NCBI GenBank assembly: GCA_016297005.1
Contig: JAEDHK010000002.1
Location: 124,001 to 188,000 of the forward strand
Source: Clostridia bacterium
GTDB lineage: Bacteria > Bacillota > Clostridia > Christensenellales > DTU072
DNA length: 64,000 nucleotides
Reading direction: 5' to 3'
In this document: positions 43,931 to 52,936 of the stretch, in pieces
Layout: every line of letters begins with the position of its first letter
Numbering within the stretch: the stretch's first letter is position 1
Notes under the pieces: model-generated
What the model saw: only the letters and a program-made list of their open reading frames with translations
What the model was told of the DNA's origin: nothing
The model's database searches: none
Program-made: the position numbers and the translations under genes

Positions 43931-44467
43931 ATGGAGATCGGGACCAGAATTAAAGAATTACGACTGAAAAATAATCTTACGCAAGAAGAACTTGGGGACA
44001 GATGCGAACTGACCAAGGGCTTTATCAGTCAGCTCGAAAACGACCTGACCACGCCCAGCATCGACACTCTGAACGATATTGTTACCATTCTCGGCTCCAA
44101 TCTGAGCGAATTTTTCGACGAAAGAAAAGAAGATCCCGTCGTCTTTAAGAAAGACGACTATTTTGTGAAAGAGAGCGAAGACGGCAGCTCCGTTACCTGG
44201 CTGGTTCCTTCCGCGCAAAAAAACGAAATGGAGCCCATTCTCATTACTCTTCCGCCGCACACCGAGAGCGAAGGAGACATTCCGCACGAGGGAGAAGAAT
44301 TCGGATACGTTCTTTCCGGCAAGGTCAGACTGCTCCTTGGTAAAAAGTCTTATATCGTGCGCAAAGGGGAAACATTTTATTATAAAGCGGACAAGCCGCA
44401 CCACATCGTCAACGACACCGATAAAAGTTGCGAAGTGCTCTGGATTTCTTGCCCGCCCAATTTTTAG
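43931..44467 (+). CDS. XRE-cupin transcriptional regulator of polyamine transport
   Basis: 178 residues: helix-turn-helix (residues 5-60: IKELRLKNNLTQEELGDRCELTKGF, ISQLENDLTTPSIDTL) and a C-terminal cupin (EGDIPHEGEEFGYVLSGKVRLLLG ... FYYKADKPHHIVNDT). Such proteins (PuuR type) sense small ligands through the cupin and control polyamine genes. It is first in the operon, 29 bases before potA, with the promoter just upstream, so autoregulation is likely. GGGAGA precedes the ATG. Confidence 0.92.
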   Translation: MEIGTRIKELRLKNNLTQEELGDRCELTKGFISQLENDLTTPSIDTLNDIVTILGSNLSEFFDERKEDPVVFKKDDYFVKESEDGSSVTWLVPSAQKNEMEPILITLPPHTESEGDIPHEGEEFGYVLSGKVRLLLGKKSYIVRKGETFYYKADKPHHIVNDTDKSCEVLWISCPPNF

Positions 44468-44496
44468 AACAAATAACCATCGGAGGCTTACAACAG

Positions 44497-46005
44497 ATGA
44501 AGAATCCTTTTATCAGAATTATCGAAAAATTCCGTAAAGACAAAGCGCCCAAGCAGGTCATAAAGACCGAGCCGGAGGTAGAACAGCTCCCGCTGAAAAA
44601 ATCGGATCGCATCATAGAAGTAAAAAACATTACGAAAGTCTTCGACGGCGTTACCGTAATAGACAATATGAACCTCTCTATCAAGCGGGGCGAATTCGTT
44701 ACGCTACTTGGTCCTTCCGGATGCGGCAAAACGACTCTTCTTCGCATCATCGCCGGGTTCGAGACGCCCACCGAGGGCACGGTTTATATCGAAAACGTCG
44801 ACGTGACCAACACGCCTCCTTATAACAGACCCGTCAATACCGTCTTCCAACGATACGCTCTTTTTCCCCATCTGAACGTCTATAAAAATATTGCTTTCGG
44901 CCTCAAAATCAAAAAGATGGACAAGAACCTGATCGATCAGAAGGTCAACGCCGCATTAAAAATGGTCGGTCTCGAAGGATATGGCTACCGCGATGTGACC
45001 TCTCTTTCCGGCGGTCAGCAACAGCGAGTGGCTATTGCCCGCGCCCTCGTTTGCGAGCCGAAAGTTCTTTTGCTCGACGAGCCTTTGGGCGCGCTCGACC
45101 TGAAAATGCGTAAAGAAATGCAAGAAGAACTGATGGCCATGCATAAGCGACTCGGCATTACCTTTATTTACGTCACTCACGATCAGGAAGAGGCTTTGAC
45201 TATGAGTGATACCGTCGTCGTCATCAACGACGGTGTTGTCCAACAGATCGGCACATCGAAAAAGATCTACGACGAACCGGCCAACGCCTTCGTCGCCGAC
45301 TTTATCGGAGAAAGCAACATCATAAGCGGTATAATGGTTCGCGATTTCTGCGTATCTTTCCTCGGAGAAGAGTTCTCGTGCGTAGATAAGGGTTTCAGCA
45401 AAAACGAGCGGGTTGACCTCGTTATTCGCCCCGAAGATATCTCCGTCTATCCCGAAGACAGCCCGAAAGGGCAGCTTGTCGGCCAGGTCGTTTCTTCCAT
45501 CTTTAAGGGGACTTTCTATCAGATGGAAATTCTCTGCAACGGCTATCAATTTACCGTGCAGTCGACAAAAGAGACCAAAGAAGGTCAGACGGTGCGCATC
45601 GGTGTCAAGCCGGACGGCATCCATATCATGAAAAAATTGCGTAGCACGAATAAGTTTTTCGGAGAAGTCACCGGAGAAAACACCGTTACGTTCTGTGGCG
45701 GCGACTTCACTTTCCGGAATACCGACAACCTCGAAATCGGCGCGTCCGTCGTAGCGGAAATCGGATTCGACGGAATCGAACTTACCGACGACGAAGAAGA
45801 CGGCACCATCGGCGCATACGTTTCTCAAACGCTTTATAAAGGCACTTATTATCAGGTGCAAATCTATACCGACACCGACGAAGACTTTTATATCGACACC
45901 AAGGACGAATGGGATCTCGGCGACCGCGTTGGCGTTAAGATCAACCCGGACAGACTGAAAGTCGAACGTTACGATCCCGACGGCGAGGAGGCAAGAGAAG
46001 AATGA
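44497..46005 (+). CDS. potA: Spermidine/putrescine ABC transporter ATP-binding protein
   Basis: 502 residues. ABC domain with Walker A GPSGCGKTT, Q-loop FQRYALFPHL, signature LSGGQQQR, Walker B VLLLDEPLGALD and the H-loop VTHDQEEA. A TOBE domain follows (RPEDISVYPE ... VSSIFKGTFYQMEI ... GVKPDGIHIM). PotA is normally about 370 residues; here a second TOBE-like unit of about 120 residues is added (VSQTLYKGTYYQVQIYTDTDEDF ... VGVKINPDRLKVERYD), matching the first one in pattern. CGGAGG lies ten bases before the ATG at 44497. Overlaps potB by four bases. Confidence 0.95.
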   Translation: MKNPFIRIIEKFRKDKAPKQVIKTEPEVEQLPLKKSDRIIEVKNITKVFDGVTVIDNMNLSIKRGEFVTLLGPSGCGKTTLLRIIAGFETPTEGTVYIENVDVTNTPPYNRPVNTVFQRYALFPHLNVYKNIAFGLKIKKMDKNLIDQKVNAALKMVGLEGYGYRDVTSLSGGQQQRVAIARALVCEPKVLLLDEPLGALDLKMRKEMQEELMAMHKRLGITFIYVTHDQEEALTMSDTVVVINDGVVQQIGTSKKIYDEPANAFVADFIGESNIISGIMVRDFCVSFLGEEFSCVDKGFSKNERVDLVIRPEDISVYPEDSPKGQLVGQVVSSIFKGTFYQMEILCNGYQFTVQSTKETKEGQTVRIGVKPDGIHIMKKLRSTNKFFGEVTGENTVTFCGGDFTFRNTDNLEIGASVVAEIGFDGIELTDDEEDGTIGAYVSQTLYKGTYYQVQIYTDTDEDFYIDTKDEWDLGDRVGVKINPDRLKVERYDPDGEEAREE

Positions 46006-46817
46006 AAAAGAAGAAAGCCAAAGTCTTCCGCCCCACCGCGTTTGCGTTCCCCTATCTGGTTGTAACCGTCGTTTTCGTAATCGTTCCGCTCATTCTGGTA
46101 CTCGTGTATGCCTTCCGCGGAGAAAACGGGAGCTTTACGTTTGATAACTTCCGCAAGGTTTTTACCGAGACGGAGACTCTGCGCCAACTCGTTCAGACGC
46201 TCGAGCTCGCCGCGCTGTCTACGGTCGTGTGTCTTTTGATCGCCTATCCGGTCGCCTATATTCTCTCTTCGGCGCCCTTTAAAAAAATGGCCATCCTCGC
46301 CCTACTCTTTATCATTCCGATGTGGATTAACTTCATGCTGCGTATTTTCGCTTTGCAGTCGCTACTGAATATGATCGGTCTGAAAAAAGGCTTCGCCGCG
46401 GCGGTGATCGGTATCGTGTACGACTTTTTCCCATATATGCTCCTTCCTATCTATAACGTCCTCTCCAATATGGACAAAAGCTATGTAGAAGCCTCCCGCG
46501 ACCTGGGTGCAAACGGCGTAAAAACCTTCTTTAAGGTTACTCTTCCGTTGTCTTTTCCCGGCGTTATCAGCGGCGTCAGCATGATGTTCATGCCTATCTT
46601 CAGTTCTTATGCCATCACCAAAATGATGGGCGATATGAATACGACGGTCATCGGCGCCAAAATCGCCAATCTCTTCGAGTATCAAAACTACGGCAACTAC
46701 GGATACGGCTCCGCCCTGTCCTTCGTTCTGCTCATCGTCGTGCTCCTGTTTATGACGTTAGCCAATTTCTTGACTCGAAGATCTCAAAAAGCGCCCAAAG
46801 GAGGTAAAGCGGCATGA
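46002..46817 (+). CDS. potB: Spermidine/putrescine ABC transporter permease
   Basis: 271 residues, six membrane helices. The EAA loop reads YVEASRDLGANGVKTFFKVTLPLSFPGVISG, contact site for PotA. RVTF-like N-terminal region KVFRPTAFAFPYLVVTVVFVIVPL. Overlaps potA and potC by ATGA each. Confidence 0.95.
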   Translation: MKKKKAKVFRPTAFAFPYLVVTVVFVIVPLILVLVYAFRGENGSFTFDNFRKVFTETETLRQLVQTLELAALSTVVCLLIAYPVAYILSSAPFKKMAILALLFIIPMWINFMLRIFALQSLLNMIGLKKGFAAAVIGIVYDFFPYMLLPIYNVLSNMDKSYVEASRDLGANGVKTFFKVTLPLSFPGVISGVSMMFMPIFSSYAITKMMGDMNTTVIGAKIANLFEYQNYGNYGYGSALSFVLLIVVLLFMTLANFLTRRSQKAPKGGKAA

Positions 46818-47659
46818 AAAGCAAAGCTTCTTCCCGGCTCTTTTTGATTCTGAAATGGGTAATCTTGCTTGTCGTCCTTGCGGCCATTTATTTGCCCCTT
46901 ATCATGATCATCGCCTACTCGTTCAGCACGGCGAAATCGGTCGGAGGCGACTTCGGCGACTTCACGTTCGTTCTGTACGAAAAGCTGTTCCAAAACAAAA
47001 CGCTCCTTACCGCCGCGAAGAACACGGTCATTATCGGTCTCGTTTCGGCCCTGCTTTCTACCATCCTCGGAACGACGGCCGCAATCGGTATTCACTACAT
47101 GCGCCGGAAGACCAAGGCCGCCGTGGACGCGGCGTCGCAAATTACCATTGTCAACACCGAGATCGTCACGGCTATGGGATTTTTCCTTCTGATGATCTTT
47201 GTACGCGATACCGTTCGCATTCCCGTCAATTTCAGCATCTGGTGGCTGATCATAACGCATACCGTTATTACCATGCCGTACGTCGTACTGACCGTCTCGC
47301 CGCGCTTAAAACAACTCAATCCCAACCTTCTGGAAGCCAGCATGGACCTGGGAGCGGGACCGATGCGAAGTCTGGTTACCGTCATGCTGCCGCAACTTGC
47401 CGGCGCCATGATCTCCGGCTTTGCGCTCGCCTTTACGTTGTCCCTTGACGACTTTGTCGTTACCAACATCAACTCGTTCGGCGCCAACGTAGAAACCATA
47501 TCTACCTACGTATACTCCGGTATTCGTAAAAAGATGCCCAGCGATATCCGGGCGCTGTCCACTATTATCTTTCTGGTCGTATTGATCGTACTGATCGTAT
47601 ATAACGTAATCAAAAATAAAAAAGCGAAGAACGAAGCTCGCAAAAATCTATTAAAATAA
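46814..47659 (+). CDS. potC: Spermidine/putrescine ABC transporter permease
   Basis: 281 residues, six membrane helices. The EAA loop is LLEASMDLGAGPMRSLVTVMLPQLAGAMISG, followed by FALAFTLSLDDFVVTNINSFGANVETISTYVYSGIRKK, typical of PotC. Overlaps potB; potD follows 12 bases later. Confidence 0.95.
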   Translation: MKSKASSRLFLILKWVILLVVLAAIYLPLIMIIAYSFSTAKSVGGDFGDFTFVLYEKLFQNKTLLTAAKNTVIIGLVSALLSTILGTTAAIGIHYMRRKTKAAVDAASQITIVNTEIVTAMGFFLLMIFVRDTVRIPVNFSIWWLIITHTVITMPYVVLTVSPRLKQLNPNLLEASMDLGAGPMRSLVTVMLPQLAGAMISGFALAFTLSLDDFVVTNINSFGANVETISTYVYSGIRKKMPSDIRALSTIIFLVVLIVLIVYNVIKNKKAKNEARKNLLK

Positions 47660-47671
47660 GGAGAATAAAAA

Positions 47672-48883
47672 ATGAAAAAAGTTGTTTCCGCCATTCTTTG
47701 CATCGCTTTGCTTGCCGGTCTCGTCACAGCCCTCGCCGCGTGCAATAATACGCCTCGCGAAGAGATCCTGAAATTGTACATGCCCGGCGAATACATCGAC
47801 GAGGACATTTTTGAAGAATTCGAAAGTTGGTATCAAGATAATTACGGCAAGAAAATTACCGTCCAGCTGGAAACCTTCGACGCGGTAGAAGACGTTCAGC
47901 TCGCTGTAGAAGGCAGCAAAGCCGACTATGACCTGCTCTGCCCCAGCGACTATATGGTCGAATATCTCCTTTCTAAAAATCTGCTTCTGGAAAGCGGCGT
48001 CGACTTAACCCGGGAAGGCTTGTTCCGCAACGAATACGTAGAAACCACTCGTCAGTTCGACCCCACGCTGAAATATGCCGTTCCTTATATGTACGGCACC
48101 CTCGGCCTTGTGTACGACATAACCAAAACGAACGGAAAGAAGATTGACAGTTGGGACTCTCTGTTCGGCGGAGAATTTTCCGGCAAGCGCTCGGTAAAGG
48201 ATTCTATCCGCGACGCTTATGCCGCGGCCTGCCTCTACAATAAGCGTAACGAAACCGCCGGCCTTACCGGAAACGAACAAAGAGCGGCCATCCAATCCAT
48301 CTTTGAGGATACTTCCGCCGAAACCGTAAACGCTGCAAAAAACACCCTTCTGAACGTCAAAAACGGTTCTGTCTGGGACGTCGATAACGTTAAGTACGAA
48401 ATGGCCGCAAATCAGACGAACGTCGCAGTTGCTCTGATGTGGTCCTGCGACGCCGGATACGTTATGAACGCCTATGAAGATGAAGACGGCAACGAACACG
48501 ATGGGAACCATAACCTGTGGTACGTCGTACCCAAAGAAGGCGGCAACGTCTACATCGACGCTTTCGTCGTCAGTAAGTATGCCGCCAACGTCGACGCGGC
48601 AAGAGCCTTTTTGCAGTTTATTTGCACCAAGGATATCGCCGTCAGAAACAGCGAATACGCCGGCGCCATCAGTCCGGTAGCCGAAGCCTATAACGAACTT
48701 TACGCTTACTACACCGAAGACGAAGACGGACTCTTCTCCGAAGAGGACGTGTCAACCGGTTGGAAAGATATGTTCCTCGAAACCATGTTTCCCTCTGTCG
48801 AAACGCTCAACCGTTGCGGCGTTATGAAAGACTTCGGCGACGGCAAAACGCGCGTAACCGAAATGTGGTCGAACATTCAATAA
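47672..48883 (+). CDS. potD: Spermidine/putrescine-binding lipoprotein
   Basis: 403 residues. Signal peptide with lipobox LAAC (Cys near residue 25) and then LKLYMPGEYIDEDIFEEFE, the usual start of PotD/PotF. LLCPSDYMVEYLL and VPYMYGTLGLVYD belong to the polyamine-binding fold; ALMWSCDAGYVMN carries acidic residues of the site. An insert around 320-350 with EDEDGNEHDGNHNL is more acidic than usual. AAGGAG precedes the ATG. Confidence 0.95.
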   Translation: MKKVVSAILCIALLAGLVTALAACNNTPREEILKLYMPGEYIDEDIFEEFESWYQDNYGKKITVQLETFDAVEDVQLAVEGSKADYDLLCPSDYMVEYLLSKNLLLESGVDLTREGLFRNEYVETTRQFDPTLKYAVPYMYGTLGLVYDITKTNGKKIDSWDSLFGGEFSGKRSVKDSIRDAYAAACLYNKRNETAGLTGNEQRAAIQSIFEDTSAETVNAAKNTLLNVKNGSVWDVDNVKYEMAANQTNVAVALMWSCDAGYVMNAYEDEDGNEHDGNHNLWYVVPKEGGNVYIDAFVVSKYAANVDAARAFLQFICTKDIAVRNSEYAGAISPVAEAYNELYAYYTEDEDGLFSEEDVSTGWKDMFLETMFPSVETLNRCGVMKDFGDGKTRVTEMWSNIQ

Positions 48884-48959
48884 ACCGTTTTTTATCGAAT
48901 CAAGGCGGGACCGTATCGGCTCCGCCTTCCTATTCACTTTACCGAGCAAGGAGAACGAC

Positions 48960-49631
48960 ATGAAAAAACCGATTGGCATCGTTATTGCCATGGAAAGCGA
49001 ACTACGCCCCTATCTGACCGCAAAAACAACGGAAATCGTCATCGGCGGGAAAACTTTTTTTAAAACCGTTATCGGCAAAAGAGACGCCGTGATCGTTTTC
49101 AGTGGCATCGGAAAGGTAAACGCAGCCTACGCCTGCACCCTTCTTTGTCACGAGTTTTCGCCGGAATTCATCGTAACGACGGGTTTGAGCGGCGGACTGG
49201 GACGGAGCAACGTTCTTGACCTCGTTGTCGCTACGGCCACCTGTCAACACGACTCGGACACCACCGCGCTCGGAGACCCTATCGGACTCGTCAGCACGGT
49301 TAATAAAATCTACTTTCCTTCGGACGAAAAACTGACCGACCTGTTTTGCCGTCTGACGGGAGGGAAGAAAGGCGTTTTTGCTTGCGGCGATCAGTTTATC
49401 GCCAACAAAGAAAAAGCTCGAAAAATCATTGATGATTTCGACGCAATCGCTTGCGATATGGAAAGCGGCGCAATAGGTCAGGTGGCTTATCTTGCCGACG
49501 TCCCATACGTTGCCGTTCGCATTATCTCCGACGGAGCCGGCGAAGGCGCTTCGATGAGTTTTTCCGAATTGACGGAAAAAGCGTCCGTTCTTCTTTACGA
49601 CGCCGTGAAAAAAGCCATCGAGGCGTTGTAA
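48960..49631 (+). CDS. mtnN: 5'-methylthioadenosine/S-adenosylhomocysteine nucleosidase
   Basis: 223 residues. IGIVIAMESELRPYL at the start, FSGIGKVNAAYA, the purine and ribose site CDMESGAIGQVAYLADVP (catalytic Glu) and RIISDGAGEGA (catalytic Asp). The enzyme splits adenine from MTA and SAH. MTA is the by-product of spermidine synthesis, so its place behind potABCD fits polyamine metabolism. AAGGAG lies six bases before the ATG; 76 bases separate it from potD. Confidence 0.93.
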   Translation: MKKPIGIVIAMESELRPYLTAKTTEIVIGGKTFFKTVIGKRDAVIVFSGIGKVNAAYACTLLCHEFSPEFIVTTGLSGGLGRSNVLDLVVATATCQHDSDTTALGDPIGLVSTVNKIYFPSDEKLTDLFCRLTGGKKGVFACGDQFIANKEKARKIIDDFDAIACDMESGAIGQVAYLADVPYVAVRIISDGAGEGASMSFSELTEKASVLLYDAVKKAIEAL

Positions 49632-50761
49632 TGAAATATAAGATCGTCGTTACCGCCGCCTTCGGCGTAGAATCGGTTACAAAAAACGAATTGAGAAGAC
49701 TGGGCGTTCACGATCCCAAAGCTATCGAAGGGAGTATCTCGTTCGACGGCACAGCCGAAGACGTCGCTCGTTGTAATCTTCTTCTTCGCACGGGCGAACG
49801 AGTCTATATCTCCGTGGGGAACTTTCACGCCGAGAGCTTTGACGAATTGTTTGACGCCGTAAAGGCCCTCCCGTGGGAAAATTACATTCCCAAAGACGGC
49901 AGAGTGATCGTCACGGGTAAATCCAAAAAAAGCAAACTCTTTGCTCTGTCTTCTTGTCAGAGTATTATTAAAAAAGCCATTCTCGTTCGCCTGATGCCCA
50001 AGTATCATACGCGGATTTTCGAGGAAAGCGGCGCCGATTATAACGTCGAATTCGCCATTAACAACGACGAGGTTACACTTCTTCTCAACACCTCGGGCAA
50101 AGGTCTGCATAAGCGAGGATATCGCACGTTGGTCGCTCCCGCACAGATGAAAGAAACGCTTGCCGCCGCCATCGTTTCTCTCAGCGATATGACCGCCGAA
50201 AAACCGTTTATCGACCCCTTTTGCGGTTGCGGCACCTTCGTCGTCGAGGCGGCTCTTGCCGCGCTCAATATCGCCCCGGGCAAAAACCGGGACTTCGACT
50301 TCCTGCATTGGGATTGCTTTGAAAAATCGCCTTATCAAAGACTTCTCCGGGAAGCGACGGAGAAAGAAAGGCGAGATCTCGAATTGCATTTTTGCGGATA
50401 CGACATCGATCCCGCCGTTATCAAACTCGCGCATTACCACGCCAAGCAGGCCGGGATCGAGAACAAAGTCCACTTTCAGGTGCGCGACGTAAAAGAATTA
50501 TCCAGTCGCTTTTCCGAAGGTACGCTTTGCTGCGACCCGCCGTACGGAAAACGCCTCGGCGACCTGAAAGAAGCGCAAGCCTTGACCGATATTCTCGGTG
50601 GAAGATACCGCGCGCTCGGGCCTCGTTGGTCGGCGTACGTCGTTTCCGCCGTGCCCGATTTCGAACGCCACTTCGGCAAAAAGGCGGATAAAAACAGAAA
50701 ATTCTTTAACGCCAACGAGCTGTGCCGACTCTATTCTTACTTCCCCGAAAGGAAACCATGA
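49631..50761 (+). CDS. THUMP-domain class I RNA methyltransferase (RlmL N-terminal/YpsC-like)
   Basis: 376 residues. N-terminal ferredoxin-like and THUMP domain (residues 1-165, with FAINNDEVTLLLNTSGKGLHKRGYR), then a SAM domain with DPFCGCGTFVVEAAL, CGYDIDPAVIKLA and the base-binding CDPPYGKRLGDL. Members make m2G in 23S rRNA (RlmL) or tRNA. The ATG at 49631 overlaps the mtnN stop (TAATG); a longer frame from 49451 runs inside mtnN. Confidence 0.92.
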   Translation: MKYKIVVTAAFGVESVTKNELRRLGVHDPKAIEGSISFDGTAEDVARCNLLLRTGERVYISVGNFHAESFDELFDAVKALPWENYIPKDGRVIVTGKSKKSKLFALSSCQSIIKKAILVRLMPKYHTRIFEESGADYNVEFAINNDEVTLLLNTSGKGLHKRGYRTLVAPAQMKETLAAAIVSLSDMTAEKPFIDPFCGCGTFVVEAALAALNIAPGKNRDFDFLHWDCFEKSPYQRLLREATEKERRDLELHFCGYDIDPAVIKLAHYHAKQAGIENKVHFQVRDVKELSSRFSEGTLCCDPPYGKRLGDLKEAQALTDILGGRYRALGPRWSAYVVSAVPDFERHFGKKADKNRKFFNANELCRLYSYFPERKP

Positions 50762-51900
50762 GAACGAAAAAACTGTACGAAAAAGACTCCTATACGCTCT
50801 CCTTTACCGCGACCGTCCTTTCCTGCGTTCCCACGGAAAAAGGCAATGCCGTCATTTTGGATAAAACGGCTTTCTTCCCGGAACAGGGTGGCCAATATGC
50901 AGATAAAGGGAGCCTGAACGGACAAAACGTGATCGACGTACAGATAGAAAACGACGAGATCGTACACTACGTCGCCGTTTCTTTTTTGGCAGGCGAACAA
51001 GTCGCCGGGACGATCGACCGAACCACGCGCTTTGTCAGAATGCAGACGCACACGGGCGAACATATTCTGTCCGGCGTTATTCATAATCTGTACGGTTATG
51101 ACAACGTGGGATTCCATCTCGGAGACGGCTATGCCACGGTGGATACCGGCGATCCGCTGACCAAAGAGAAGATCGCCCGGGCCGAAGAAGAGGCCAACCG
51201 TATCGTTTGGGACGACCGCGCCGTATACGCAACTTACCCTTCTCTCGAAGAACTGAAAACCCTTTCTTATCGTAGCAAGATCGATCCACGCGAGGGTATT
51301 CGTCTGATCCATATCGACGACTGCGACGTCTGCGCCTGTTGCGCACCCCACCTTTCGTCCACCGGCCAAGTCGGCTTAATTAAGATTGTTTCCGCCGAAC
51401 CGCGTAAAAAAGGCACGCGCCTGACCGTTCTTTGCGGATCGGACGCTTACGAAAACTACGTTCGTACGCAAAGCCTTACGCAAGAAGCCCAACGTATGCT
51501 GTCTGCTACGCCCGATACCCTGCTATCCGAGATCAAACGTGCCCTTGATCGCCTCGCCGAAAAAGAAAAGGAGATCAAATCTCTCAAAGTTGCCTGTGCC
51601 CTTTCTTCCTTGTCTTTTGATTCGGCGACCACCTGCGATTACGCCTTTATAAAAAACGCCGATCCTGACGTTTTACGCGCCGTCGCGCCGTCCGTTACGA
51701 CCGAAAACATCCGCGTCCTCCTTTCCGAAAAGGACGATCTTATTTCTTACGTCGTCTTCTCTTCCGATGCGGACGTCCGTCCGCTTGTTAAAGATCTGAA
51801 CACCGCGTTCAACGGCAAAGGCGGCGGCTCTCCGACCTTCGCGCAAGGGAAAATAAGCGCAAAAAAAGAAGACGTTTCCGCCTTCTTGAAAAATTATTGA
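50758..51900 (+). CDS. Alanyl-tRNA editing protein (AlaX type II)
   Basis: 380 residues. The editing domain carries the zinc ligands HTGEH (residues about 101-105) and CACCAPH (about 195-201), and DKTAFFPEQGGQYADKG is the N-terminal AlaX/AlaRS C-domain signature. The C-terminal 150 residues resemble DHHA1 (GGGSPTFAQGK). The protein hydrolyses mischarged Ser- or Gly-tRNA(Ala). Overlaps the methyltransferase by ATGA. Confidence 0.92.
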   Translation: MRTKKLYEKDSYTLSFTATVLSCVPTEKGNAVILDKTAFFPEQGGQYADKGSLNGQNVIDVQIENDEIVHYVAVSFLAGEQVAGTIDRTTRFVRMQTHTGEHILSGVIHNLYGYDNVGFHLGDGYATVDTGDPLTKEKIARAEEEANRIVWDDRAVYATYPSLEELKTLSYRSKIDPREGIRLIHIDDCDVCACCAPHLSSTGQVGLIKIVSAEPRKKGTRLTVLCGSDAYENYVRTQSLTQEAQRMLSATPDTLLSEIKRALDRLAEKEKEIKSLKVACALSSLSFDSATTCDYAFIKNADPDVLRAVAPSVTTENIRVLLSEKDDLISYVVFSSDADVRPLVKDLNTAFNGKGGGSPTFAQGKISAKKEDVSAFLKNY

Positions 51901-51913
51901 TTTTATTCTTATC

Positions 51914-52915
51914 TTATAACAACTTAATGCCGTGCTTTCTGCACTCTTCCACCATGTCTTTGGGCCAGATGGAAGCGTGGACTTCGCCAAGGTGCGCTTT
52001 GCCTAAAAGGAGCATGCACAGGCGGGACTGACCGATACCGCCGCCGACCGAAAGCGGGAGTTCTCCGGCGAGGAGCATTTTGTGATATTTGAGATTGGCT
52101 CTTTCCGGGCAATCGGCTTTTTGAAGCTGTTCCGCAAGTGACTTTTCGTCAACGCGGATACCCATGGAGCTGACCTCATACGCAATACCGAGAACGTCGT
52201 TCCAGAACAGGATATCGCCGTTCAGCGCCCAGTCGTCGTAGTCGGGGGCTCTTCCGTCATGAGGAACGCCGCTCTTTAATTTATCACCGATCTGCATGAC
52301 GAAAACGGTCTTGTGCTCTTTGACAAAGGCGTCTTCTCTCTGCTTGGGGGTAAGGTCGGGGTATTTATCTTCCAATTCTTGCGAAGTGATAAAGGTAACG
52401 TCTCTTTGCAAAGAAACGGTGTTGGGATAAAGCTTTTTAACTTCATCCAGCGTGTCGCAGATGGCGTTTACAATACAGGTCACGACCGTCTTTAAGTACG
52501 AGACGGTACGTTGCTCGCGAGTGATGACCTTTTCCCAATCCCATTGGTCGACGTAGATGGAGTGAATGTTGTCCGGCTCCTCGTCTCTTCGTATGGCATT
52601 CATATTGGTATACAGGCCTTCGCCTGCGGAAAAACCGTAGTTCTTGAGACTGAGACGCTTCCACTTTGCCAGGCTATGTACGATCTGAGCCGTGACGTCC
52701 GGGATGTTCAGAATATCAAATTCGACCGCTCGTTCGGTGCCGTTGAGGTCGTCGTTAACGCCTTCGCCCGCCACAACGAACAAAGGGGCGCTGACGCGCT
52801 CTAAATTAAGGGCTCCGCACAATTTTTTCTCAAAGGTATCGCGGACGAACTTGATCGCCTTTTGCGTGTCGCGGTAGTCGAGCGGATTGTTGTATTTTTC
52901 CGGAATGATCAACAT
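51914..52915 (-). CDS. asnA: Aspartate-ammonia ligase
   Basis: 333 residues, full length. FVVAGEGVNDDLNGTERAVEFD, IHSIYVDQWDWEKVI and the class II synthetase-like end SVGGGIGQSRLCMLLLGKAHLGEVHASIWP. AsnA makes asparagine from aspartate, ammonia and ATP. GGAG lies eight bases before the ATG. Last gene of the asnS-GDPD-asnA unit. Confidence 0.97.
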   Translation of the reverse strand: MLIIPEKYNNPLDYRDTQKAIKFVRDTFEKKLCGALNLERVSAPLFVVAGEGVNDDLNGTERAVEFDILNIPDVTAQIVHSLAKWKRLSLKNYGFSAGEGLYTNMNAIRRDEEPDNIHSIYVDQWDWEKVITREQRTVSYLKTVVTCIVNAICDTLDEVKKLYPNTVSLQRDVTFITSQELEDKYPDLTPKQREDAFVKEHKTVFVMQIGDKLKSGVPHDGRAPDYDDWALNGDILFWNDVLGIAYEVSSMGIRVDEKSLAEQLQKADCPERANLKYHKMLLAGELPLSVGGGIGQSRLCMLLLGKAHLGEVHASIWPKDMVEECRKHGIKLL

Positions 52916-52936
52916 AAAACTTTCTCCAAATAGTAC

